A stretch of 64,000 nt of DNA. Source: Massilia sp. IC2-477 (GTDB taxonomy: Bacteria; Pseudomonadota; Gammaproteobacteria; Burkholderiales; Burkholderiaceae_D). Positions 7,571 to 14,699 of the stretch are shown here, one piece after another (the first letter of the stretch is position 1; the number at the start of each line of letters is the position of its first letter). Made by a program: the position numbers and the translations under genes. The DNA lies in contig NZ_JAJFEQ010000016.1 in the NCBI RefSeq assembly GCF_020707265.1, positions 1-64,000 on the forward strand, written 5' to 3'. Below the pieces are notes generated by a model that saw only the letters and a program-made list of their open reading frames with translations, did no database searches and was not told the DNA's origin.

Positions 7571-9655
7571 ATGTCTGCCGTCCTCGACCAGCCCGCCACC
7601 GACGATCCTTTCGCCGGCCTGAATGCCGAACAGCGCGCCGCGGTCGAACACGACGTCGGCGCCGACAATGTGCGCCCCCTGCTGGTGGTGGCCGGCGCCG
7701 GTTCGGGCAAGACCAATACCTTGGCGCATCGCGTTGCGCGCCTGATCGGGGCGGGCGCCGATCCGCAGCGCATCCTGCTGCTGACCTTTTCGCGCCGTGC
7801 CGCCGGCGAGATGGGCCAGCGTGCCAGCGGCGTGCTGCAGCGGCTGCTTGGCAAGGGCGGGACGCAGGCCCAGGTCACGCTGCCCTGGGCCGGCACCTTC
7901 CACGCGATCGGCGCGCGCCTGCTGCGCCAGTATGCGGGCCGCATTGGTTTGGACGAATCCTTCACCATCCACGACCGCGGCGACTCGGAAGACCTGATGG
8001 GACTGGTGCGCCACGAGATCGGCCTGTCGAATACGGAGAAGCGATTCCCCCTGAAGGGTACCTGCCTGTCGATCTACTCGCGCGTGGTCAACAGCCGCGA
8101 GCCTTTGGCGTCGGTGCTGCAGTCCACCTTCCCCTGGTGCAGCGAATGGGAAGAGCAGCTCAAGCGCCTGTTCGGCGCCTATGTCGACGCCAAGCAGGAG
8201 CAGAACGTGCTCGACTACGACGACCTGCTGCTGTTCTGGGCCGAGATGGCGGCGGACCCGGAGCTGGGGCTGGAGATCGGCGCGCTGTTCGACCACGTGC
8301 TGGTCGACGAATACCAGGACACCAACCGCCTGCAGGCCTCCATCATTACCGGGATGAAGCCGGACGGGAAGGGCGTGATGGTGGTCGGCGACGACGCGCA
8401 GTCGATCTACGCCTTCCGCGGTGCGACGGTGCGCAACATCCTCGACTTTCCGAAACAGTTCACCCAGCCCGCAACGCTCATCACGCTCGAGCGCAACTAC
8501 CGCTCGACCCAGACGATCCTGGACGCGTCCAACGCCGTCATCGCAGCCAGCAGGGAGCGCCATGCCAAGACATTGTGGACCGACAAGCCGTCCAGCCTCA
8601 AGCCCCAGCTGGTGCTGATCCCGGACGAAGCGCAGCAGGCGCGCTGGGTCTGCAATCGCATCCTCGAACATCGCGAGGCGGGCATCGCCCTGAAGTCGCA
8701 GGCGGTGCTGTTCCGTGCCGCCAGCCACAGCGCGGCGCTGGAGCTGGAATTGATGCGGCGGAACATCCCCTTCGTGAAATTCGGCGGCCTGAAGTTCCTG
8801 GAAGCCGCCCACATCAAGGACGTGCTGGCGGTGCTGCGCTTCGCCCAGAATCCGAATGGGCGTATGGCGGGCTTCCGCGTGGCCCAGCTGATTCCGGGGA
8901 TTGGCCCGGCGACCGCCACCCGCCTGCTCGATGCGGTGGGCGAAGCCACCGATCCGGCGGCGGCGGTGGAAGGCTTCGCCGCGCCCGGCAAGAGCCAGGA
9001 CGATTGGGCCGCCTTCAGCGCGCTATACCGGCGCCTGCGCACGCCCGGCGTGCGCTGGCCGGCCGACATCGAGCTGGTCAAGGCGTGGTACTTGCCGCAC
9101 CTGGAGCGCATGTACGACGACGCCCAGGTGCGCGCCGCCGACGTCGAGCAGCTGACCCAGCTTGCCGGCGGCCACGCGACGCGCGAGAGCTTCCTGGCCG
9201 AGATCACCCTCGACCCGCCCGAGGCCACCAGCGACCGTGCGGGTCCTCCGCTGCTCGACGACGACTACCTGATCCTGTCGACCATCCACTCCAGCAAGGG
9301 ACAGGAGTGGAAGTCGGTGCACGTGCTGAACGTGGTGGACGGCTGCATCCCTTCGGACATGAGTACCGGGAACCAGGACGACATCGAGGAAGAACGGCGC
9401 CTGCTGTACGTGGCCATGACGCGCGCCCGCGAGCACCTGCAGCTGGTGCTGCCGCACCGCTTCTTCATCAAGCAGCAGGCCGCGATGGGCGACCGTCACG
9501 TGTATGCGGCGCGCACCCGCTTCATCACGCCGGCCATGCTCAAGCATTTCGAGGAAACGACCTGGCTCGATGCGGATTCCCAGCAGCTGCGCAAGCCGGT
9601 ACCGGAGAGCGTGCGCATGCTGGTCAGGGAGCGCGCCAGGAACGCGTGGAAATGA
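7571..9655 (+). CDS. UvrD/Rep-family ATP-dependent DNA helicase
   Basis: A 694-residue superfamily 1A 3'-5' DNA helicase. Motifs appear in order: Q-motif LNAEQRAAVEH, Walker A AGAGSGKT (about residues 45-52), LLLTFSRRAA (Ia), VDEYQDTN (II), VVGDDAQSIYAFRGA (III), LERNYRST (IV), LSTIHSSKGQEWKSVHV (V) and EERRLLYVAMTRARE (VI). The start at 7571 is chosen because the promoter and LexA box lie just upstream; an earlier in-frame codon at 7484 would place the promoter inside the gene. Housekeeping UvrD is usually larger and may lie elsewhere, so this may be a second, damage-inducible helicase. It is monocistronic and flanked on both sides by related DnaA-box elements. Confidence 0.92.
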   Translation: MSAVLDQPATDDPFAGLNAEQRAAVEHDVGADNVRPLLVVAGAGSGKTNTLAHRVARLIGAGADPQRILLLTFSRRAAGEMGQRASGVLQRLLGKGGTQAQVTLPWAGTFHAIGARLLRQYAGRIGLDESFTIHDRGDSEDLMGLVRHEIGLSNTEKRFPLKGTCLSIYSRVVNSREPLASVLQSTFPWCSEWEEQLKRLFGAYVDAKQEQNVLDYDDLLLFWAEMAADPELGLEIGALFDHVLVDEYQDTNRLQASIITGMKPDGKGVMVVGDDAQSIYAFRGATVRNILDFPKQFTQPATLITLERNYRSTQTILDASNAVIAASRERHAKTLWTDKPSSLKPQLVLIPDEAQQARWVCNRILEHREAGIALKSQAVLFRAASHSAALELELMRRNIPFVKFGGLKFLEAAHIKDVLAVLRFAQNPNGRMAGFRVAQLIPGIGPATATRLLDAVGEATDPAAAVEGFAAPGKSQDDWAAFSALYRRLRTPGVRWPADIELVKAWYLPHLERMYDDAQVRAADVEQLTQLAGGHATRESFLAEITLDPPEATSDRAGPPLLDDDYLILSTIHSSKGQEWKSVHVLNVVDGCIPSDMSTGNQDDIEEERRLLYVAMTRAREHLQLVLPHRFFIKQQAAMGDRHVYAARTRFITPAMLKHFEETTWLDADSQQLRKPVPESVRMLVRERARNAWK

Positions 9656-9755
9656 GCGCAGATCGACCCATTTTAGGGACTTATCCCCCGTGAGGCGGTT
9701 TTGTAGGAATTTGCTGTAGGAGTGCACACTGCACGAAAGTAGTGCTATACCAAGT

Positions 9756-9914
9756 CATTGATTTTTATAGGTTTTCATTTTGCCTGCGGAACGGGCAATT
9801 TGTTGAAACCCGCATCGTTACTGGAGTTTCGGCTTGTCAAGTAGTGCTTTTCCACATCTTTATCCACAGTTCTTGTGGATATTGAAGAATGTTCAATTGG
9901 ATCAAGCACTTAGC
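9756..9914. repeat. DnaA-box element, copy B
   Basis: This is the second copy of the element at 7271-7429, in direct orientation. It contains TTTTCCACA (9848-9856) and a perfect DnaA box TTATCCACA (9860-9868). TATCCACA and TGTGGATA (9874-9881) form an 8-bp inverted repeat with a 5-nt spacer. The final ACTTAGC (9908-9914) runs into the 3' end of the sirtuin gene. Most of the 246-nt gap between the helicase and the sirtuin is this element; I see nothing else there. Confidence 0.65.
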
Positions 9915-10747
9915 TTTGTAGATTGACTTGGATCAATGTTTAGCGCCTCTGCCAGCAGACGCAGCGCGGCAAGCGCGCCCAACTCGAGTGCAATACCGTT
10001 CCGTACCGCCGCTGCCCGTGGATTGATCCGGATGACGGGCATGCCCTGGGCTTCGGCCATGCGCCGCACCGAGGGGATGTCGACGCCGGCGCCCAGCTCG
10101 ATCACAGCCGGCCGCTTGAGGTCCGCGCGCCAGCGCGCGAAGCGCTCCATCTGCGCTTCGCTCCTTTCAGGCAGCCAGGCCCCATCATTGAACATCAGGA
10201 TGTTCGGCCGCGCCATCGCGCCACAGCGCGGGCAGCGCGGCAACGCCGAGACCAGCCGGCACTGCGCCATGTCGACGCTGGGCGCGACGCTGTCGGCAGG
10301 CCAGATGGCATCAACGCAGGGGCGCGTGCACTGCAGGTGGTGGATCGAGCCGTGGTATTCGACGATCGCATCGGGGGCGAAGCCGGCGCGCTGGAACTGG
10401 CCGTCGACGTTGCTGGTGAAGACGAAGCTGCCGTGCGCCATGCGTGTGCCGATCGCGCGCAGGATACCGAAGCCGGCGTGCGGCCTTGTTGCGCGGTACA
10501 GGGCCAGGCGGTGGCCATAGAAGCCCCAAGCCAGGCGCGCGTCGGTCTCGAAGCCGTCGGGGCAGGCGATCTCGTGGAAGGCCAGGCCCAGGCGCCCGAG
10601 CGGCGGATAGGCGCGCCAGAAGCCCTCGGTGCCGCGGAAGTCAGGCAGGCCCGAATCCACGCCCATGCCGGCGCCAGCCGCGATTAGCAAGCCGTCGGCA
10701 GCGGCCACGAGCGCGGCCGCTTGCCGTATGGCGTCCTCATGCGCCAT
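9902..10747 (-). CDS. Sir2-family NAD-dependent deacylase
   Basis: A 281-residue sirtuin-like protein. The NAD-binding motif reads GAGMGVDSGLPDFRG (residues about 23-37), TSNVDGQF corresponds to the TQNxD motif, and the catalytic histidine is in EYHGS. Two cysteine pairs (CTRPC and CPRC) could bind the structural zinc. The TQNID-type motif is altered (SNVDGQ), placing it among bacterial Sir2-like proteins rather than canonical CobB. The substrate could be acyl-lysine or another acylated target. Its start overlaps the stop of the HD-domain gene by 11 nt, so the two are co-transcribed. The 3' end overlaps the DnaA-box element copy B. Confidence 0.85.
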   Translation of the reverse strand: MAHEDAIRQAAALVAAADGLLIAAGAGMGVDSGLPDFRGTEGFWRAYPPLGRLGLAFHEIACPDGFETDARLAWGFYGHRLALYRATRPHAGFGILRAIGTRMAHGSFVFTSNVDGQFQRAGFAPDAIVEYHGSIHHLQCTRPCVDAIWPADSVAPSVDMAQCRLVSALPRCPRCGAMARPNILMFNDGAWLPERSEAQMERFARWRADLKRPAVIELGAGVDIPSVRRMAEAQGMPVIRINPRAAAVRNGIALELGALAALRLLAEALNIDPSQSTKLSA

Positions 10748-11390
10748 GGCCGGCCTCGCGCTTGAGGCGTTCGAGTTCGGCCAGGAAGCGCTCCGCCGCG
10801 ACGCCGGGCGGCCACGGCTCCCACGGGGTGCAGCCGTAATGCGCGGCCAAGGGGTCCTGGTCCAGCACGTCGGCGCGGATCTTGAGGGTGCGCCGCACTT
10901 CGTCGCGGGTCCAGCCGGTCACGTGCACCGCTTCGCTCGCGGCGGCAAGGCGGTCGGCCTGCTTGTGCAGCCGGTGTTCCTTCTCGGTCCAGGCCGGCAG
11001 CCCATAGCGCAGGAAGACCATGTGCTCGAGCCGCTGCGTCAGGGCGCGGAAGCCCTCGCCCAGGAAGGGCTTGATCACCGAGATGGCGTCGAAGCCGAGC
11101 AGGCCTTCTTCGGCGTCGTGCAGCAGTTCGCGCAATTCCTGCACCGGCGTGCTCGCCGGGGCCATGGCGCGGCGCAGCAGCATGACGGCGATCGAGTGCT
11201 GGGCCACCGACAGTGGCAGGGGCCAGGCCGAATGCCCGCCCCAGCGATAGGTACGCGCCAGGCCCAGGGCCAGGTCGGCGTCGTCCCAGTCGAAGGGAGT
11301 GGGGTTCAGCAGGTCCAGGCGCTTTCCTGAAGGCATGCGGACCCAGGCGCGTGTATTGGCGAGTGCGTCGGCGCTGGCAGTGTTGTGCAT
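10737..11390 (-). CDS. HD-domain phosphohydrolase-like protein
   Basis: A 217-residue protein of the HD superfamily, most like YfbR/metal-dependent nucleotidase types. The metal-binding His/Asp residues are in SVAQHS (near residue 65) and LLHDAEE (near residue 90), with a further Asp in KQADRLAA. The N-terminal segment RLDLLNPTPFDWDDADLA is typical of proteins that sense or cleave nucleotides. It is the promoter-proximal gene of a two-gene minus-strand operon with the sirtuin. Only about 120 nt separate its start from divergent glpD. The substrate is unknown. Confidence 0.8.
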   Translation of the reverse strand: MHNTASADALANTRAWVRMPSGKRLDLLNPTPFDWDDADLALGLARTYRWGGHSAWPLPLSVAQHSIAVMLLRRAMAPASTPVQELRELLHDAEEGLLGFDAISVIKPFLGEGFRALTQRLEHMVFLRYGLPAWTEKEHRLHKQADRLAAASEAVHVTGWTRDEVRRTLKIRADVLDQDPLAAHYGCTPWEPWPPGVAAERFLAELERLKREAGHGA

Positions 11391-11510
11391 GTGCCGATTT
11401 TACACACGGGCTGGCGCATTCTCCGCATAATTGATGCAGGCAAATGCGCCGTTGCACCGGGCTCCTACACTGGACCGGCCAGGCGGGTCAGACCGCGTAA
11501 GGGAGGCGAT

Positions 11511-13079
11511 ATGCAGGATGCGGACGGGAAGCGGAACGATCGCCTCGATTGCGACGTGCTGGTGGTCGGCGGCGGCATCAATGGCGCCGGCATCGCGCGC
11601 GACCTGGCCGGGCGCGGCCTGAAGGTGATCCTGTGCGACAAGGACGACCTCGGATCGCATACCTCCTCGGCGTCCAGCAAGCTGGTCCACGGCGGCCTGC
11701 GCTACCTCGAGCACCGCGAATTCGGCCTGGTGCGCAAGGCGCTGGCCGAGCGCGAAGTGCTGCTGTGCAGCGCGCCGCACATCATGCGACCGCTGCGCTT
11801 CGTGATGCCCCACGACAGCGCCCAGCGGCCGGCCTGGCTGATCCGCGCCGGCCTGTTCCTGTACGACCGCCTGGCGCCGCGCGCCTTCCTGCCGCCCTCG
11901 CGTGGAGTAGCGCTGGCGGGGCACCCCGCCGGCGGTGCGCTCAAGCCGGTCTTCACGCGCGGTTTCGTGTATTCCGACGGCTGGGTCGACGACGCCCGCC
12001 TGGTGCTGCTGAACGCACTCGACGCCCACGAGCGCGGGGCCACCATCCTGACCCACACGCGCTGCACGGCGTTCGAGCGCCATCCCTCACACTGGATGGC
12101 GACGCTGGTGGAGGCGGACTGCCGCCGGCGCGTGCGGGCGCGCTGCCTGGTCAATGCCGCCGGGCCGTGGGCGGCCGAGGTGGCGCAGGCTGCCACCGGC
12201 GCTGCGCCGCTGCGCCGCCTGCGCCTTGTGAAGGGCAGCCACATCGTGGTGCCGCGCCTGTTCGACCACCAGTACGCCTACATCTTCCAGCACCCGGACG
12301 GCCGCATCGTCTTCGCCATGCCCTACGAAGGCGCGTTCACCCTGATCGGCACCACCGACGTCGAATTCGGTGGCGACCCGGACAGGGTCGCGATCGCCGG
12401 CAGCGAGACGGATTACCTGTGCGAGCTCGCCAATCGTTATTTCCGCCAGCAGATCACGCCCGCCGACGTGGTCTGGAGCTATTCGGGCGTGCGCCCGCTG
12501 CTGGAGGACGAGGCGGCCAGTGCGAGCGCCGCCACGCGCGACTATTCGCTCGGGCACGACCAGTCCGCTGCGCCGCTCCTGTCGGTCTTTGGCGGCAAGA
12601 TCACCACCTACCGCCGGCTGGCCGAGGAAGCCGGCGACTGGATCAGCGGCGCGCTCGGTCGTGCGCAGCCGGGGTGGACGGGGAAGGCCGTGCTGCCGGG
12701 CGCCGACCTGTTCGGCAGCCTGCCCGACAGCCGCGGCGTGCTCGAATTCGACGGCTGGCTGGACGGCTTCGCGCGCCGCCATCCCTGGCTGCCGACGGAG
12801 CTGGCCCAGCGCTGGGGGCGCGCCTACGGCACCCGTGTCGAGACCCTGCTGGCAGGGGCGACCGGCATGCTGGACCTGGGCGAGGCGGTGGCGCCCGGCC
12901 TCTACGCGGCCGAACTGCGCTACCTGATGCGGCACGAATGGGCCGCCTGCGCCGAGGACGTGCTGTGGCGGCGCTCCAAGCTGGGCCTGCACATGGCCCC
13001 TGGCCATGCGCGGACCATCGACGCGTGGATGCGCGTAGCTCGCGCGGAGGCGGGCGCGCCCTTGACCGAATCGGTTTGA
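11511..13079 (+). CDS. glpD: Aerobic glycerol-3-phosphate dehydrogenase
   Basis: A 522-residue FAD-dependent, membrane-associated enzyme that oxidises sn-glycerol-3-phosphate to dihydroxyacetone phosphate and passes electrons to quinone. The N-terminal dinucleotide-binding motif is DVLVVGGGINGAGIARDLAGRG (about residues 14-36), followed by SSASSKLVHGGLRYLEH, the family signature. The C-terminal DAO_C domain covers about residues 390-510. The start at 11511 is set by a strong GGGAGG 5 nt upstream; the frame stays open further upstream but without conserved sequence. No glpF, glpK or glpR is adjacent, so it is an isolated glp gene. Confidence 0.95.
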   Translation: MQDADGKRNDRLDCDVLVVGGGINGAGIARDLAGRGLKVILCDKDDLGSHTSSASSKLVHGGLRYLEHREFGLVRKALAEREVLLCSAPHIMRPLRFVMPHDSAQRPAWLIRAGLFLYDRLAPRAFLPPSRGVALAGHPAGGALKPVFTRGFVYSDGWVDDARLVLLNALDAHERGATILTHTRCTAFERHPSHWMATLVEADCRRRVRARCLVNAAGPWAAEVAQAATGAAPLRRLRLVKGSHIVVPRLFDHQYAYIFQHPDGRIVFAMPYEGAFTLIGTTDVEFGGDPDRVAIAGSETDYLCELANRYFRQQITPADVVWSYSGVRPLLEDEAASASAATRDYSLGHDQSAAPLLSVFGGKITTYRRLAEEAGDWISGALGRAQPGWTGKAVLPGADLFGSLPDSRGVLEFDGWLDGFARRHPWLPTELAQRWGRAYGTRVETLLAGATGMLDLGEAVAPGLYAAELRYLMRHEWAACAEDVLWRRSKLGLHMAPGHARTIDAWMRVARAEAGAPLTESV

Positions 13080-13122
13080 GCCGCGCTATCATGGGCGCTT
13101 CTGCCCAAGGATAAAACCGTTC

Positions 13123-13731
13123 ATGCGCCTTTACACCAGCCCCCGTGCGCCCAACCCGCGCCGCGTCACCATGTTCATCGCCGCCAAAGGCATCGACGGC
13201 ATCGAGCTGGTCGACGTCGACCTGAACGCCGGCGGCCACCGCACGGCCGAATTCACTTCCCTGAACCCGCTGGCGCGGGTGCCGGTGCTGGTGCTCGACG
13301 ACGGCCGCGCGCTGAGCGAAACGCGGGCGATCTGCACCTACCTCGAAGGCCTGTATCCGGAGCCGAACCTGATGGGGGTGGATGCGACCGAGCGCGCCTT
13401 CATCGAGATGGCGGACCGCCGCATGGAGCTGCACCTGATGCTGGAAACGGCGCTGTGCGTGCGCCACACGCATCCGGGGCTGGCGGTGCTCGAGCAGCCG
13501 CAGTTCCCGGACTTCGGCGCGGCGCAGGGGCAAAAGATGCGTGCGACGGCGCGCTGGCTCGATGGCGAGCTGGCCAAACATCCTTACGTGGCGGGGGAAC
13601 GCTTCACGATCGCCGATATCACGGCCTTCTGCACGCTGGAGTTCGCGCGGGGATTGTTGAAGTTCCGGCCGGGGGAGGAGGGGATGCCGCACCTGCAGGC
13701 GTGGCGCGACCGGATTGCAGCGGAGTACTGA
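13123..13731 (+). CDS. Glutathione S-transferase family protein
   Basis: A 202-residue cytosolic GST. The N-terminal thioredoxin-like domain (about residues 1-80) shows LYTSPRAPNPRRV, the conserved cis-proline in ARVPVLVLDDGRALSETRAI, and the SE glutathione-contact pair. The C-terminal all-helical domain includes VAGERFTIADITAFC, the N-capping box motif. The first Ser of LYTSP may serve as the catalytic residue. It follows glpD on the same strand by 43 nt and ends within a nested inverted repeat, where GACCGCGTGGGC includes its stop codon. The substrate is unknown. Confidence 0.92.
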   Translation: MRLYTSPRAPNPRRVTMFIAAKGIDGIELVDVDLNAGGHRTAEFTSLNPLARVPVLVLDDGRALSETRAICTYLEGLYPEPNLMGVDATERAFIEMADRRMELHLMLETALCVRHTHPGLAVLEQPQFPDFGAAQGQKMRATARWLDGELAKHPYVAGERFTIADITAFCTLEFARGLLKFRPGEEGMPHLQAWRDRIAAEY

Positions 13732-13833
13732 CCGCGTGGGCAGGGTGTTTCAGGCCAGTGGCCTGAAACACAAATGCCCACCCTACAGCGTCCGGCCGTC
13801 CGTAGGGTGGGCGGGTCTTCCGCCCACGCGGTC
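13730..13833. repeat. Nested three-stem inverted repeat
   Basis: Three perfect stems form a multi-branch structure. The outer arms are GACCGCGTGGGC (13730-13741) and GCCCACGCGGTC (13822-13833). Inside are GTGTTTCAGGCC/GGCCTGAAACAC (13745-13756/13760-13771, 3-nt loop) and GCCCACCCTAC/GTAGGGTGGGC (13776-13786/13802-13812). It fills the gap between convergent genes and overlaps the GST stop codon. It may be a mobile MITE-like element, a bidirectional terminator, or both. Confidence 0.8.
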
Positions 13834-13847
13834 AACAGGAAGGAAAA

Positions 13848-14699
13848 TCACCGCACGCGCTTATACCACCCGCCATCCTCGAACAACGGCACGTAATCCG
13901 CCATCCCCGCATCCGCCGGCGCCAGCTCGCGGTCCAGTCCCAGCACCCCGAACAGCGACAGGCTGTCGCGGAACAGGCGCAGCACGCGCTGGCGTAGCAC
14001 CGGTCCGAAGTCGGGCAGGGCGCGGCGGCAGACGATGCCGTGGAACTCCTGGAACGAGGCGTCCGTCACCAGGCTGTACTGCGCCCAGGTGATGCGCTCG
14101 CGCAGGCGCGGCAGCAGGCGCGCTTCGCCGTTCGAGACCTCGAAGTAGTCGGCCAGGCGGCCGTTGCCGCCGCTGGCCTCGTACTGCGGCTGCGACTGCG
14201 TCAGCTGCGCCACCGGCAAGCTAGCGTTGCGCACCTCGAACAGCAGCTCGTCGCTGGCGACGGTGGCGAACACCTCCGTGCGTCCGTACAGCTTTTCCTC
14301 GGCCAGCAGGATTGCCAGCGTCCAGGCCTCGGCCACGCCGGCCGGCTCGGCCAGCCAGACCTTGGGCAGGGCGGTCGGACGCAGGCTGTCGCCAAGGGCG
14401 GCGCGCAGGCGGCGCGTGTCCTCGGGCAGGTCGAACAGCGGCGCCTGCGGCACCGCCAATACCCGCAGCACGTCCTGGGCGGCGCCCGCTTCGTGCAGCA
14501 CCCGCTCCTGCAGGCTGGAGATGGTCGCCAGCCCGCGCGCCTGCAATAGTGCCAGCAGGCGCTCGCGCAGGCGCGGCCGGGCGTAGCCACGGAAATCGAA
14601 ACCGAAGCGCTGGTACACGGCTTCCAGCAGCAGCTCGATCTCGAGTTCCTCGGTCGCCTGGGCGGCGGCAAACCCGCTCCAGGCGCTCAGCTCGCCCAT
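13848..14699 (-). CDS. CheR-like protein with degenerate SAM-binding site
   Basis: A 283-residue protein aligning by pattern to CheR-type MCP methyltransferases. The N-terminal helical domain has YQRFGFDFRGYARPRLRERL, and the C-terminal part CRRALPDFGPVLRQRVLRLF parallels the CheR CRNVLIYF segment. The SAM-binding motif normally GCSTGEE is replaced by EPAGVAE (residues 118-124), and the following ATDI-type acidic site reads ATVA. It is therefore likely catalytically inactive toward SAM, or altered. Its ATG shares one base with the stop of the poly-HAMP kinase (TGATG), so the two are translationally coupled and probably partners. The inactivity inference rests on motif loss only. Confidence 0.75.
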   Translation of the reverse strand: MGELSAWSGFAAAQATEELEIELLLEAVYQRFGFDFRGYARPRLRERLLALLQARGLATISSLQERVLHEAGAAQDVLRVLAVPQAPLFDLPEDTRRLRAALGDSLRPTALPKVWLAEPAGVAEAWTLAILLAEEKLYGRTEVFATVASDELLFEVRNASLPVAQLTQSQPQYEASGGNGRLADYFEVSNGEARLLPRLRERITWAQYSLVTDASFQEFHGIVCRRALPDFGPVLRQRVLRLFRDSLSLFGVLGLDRELAPADAGMADYVPLFEDGGWYKRVR

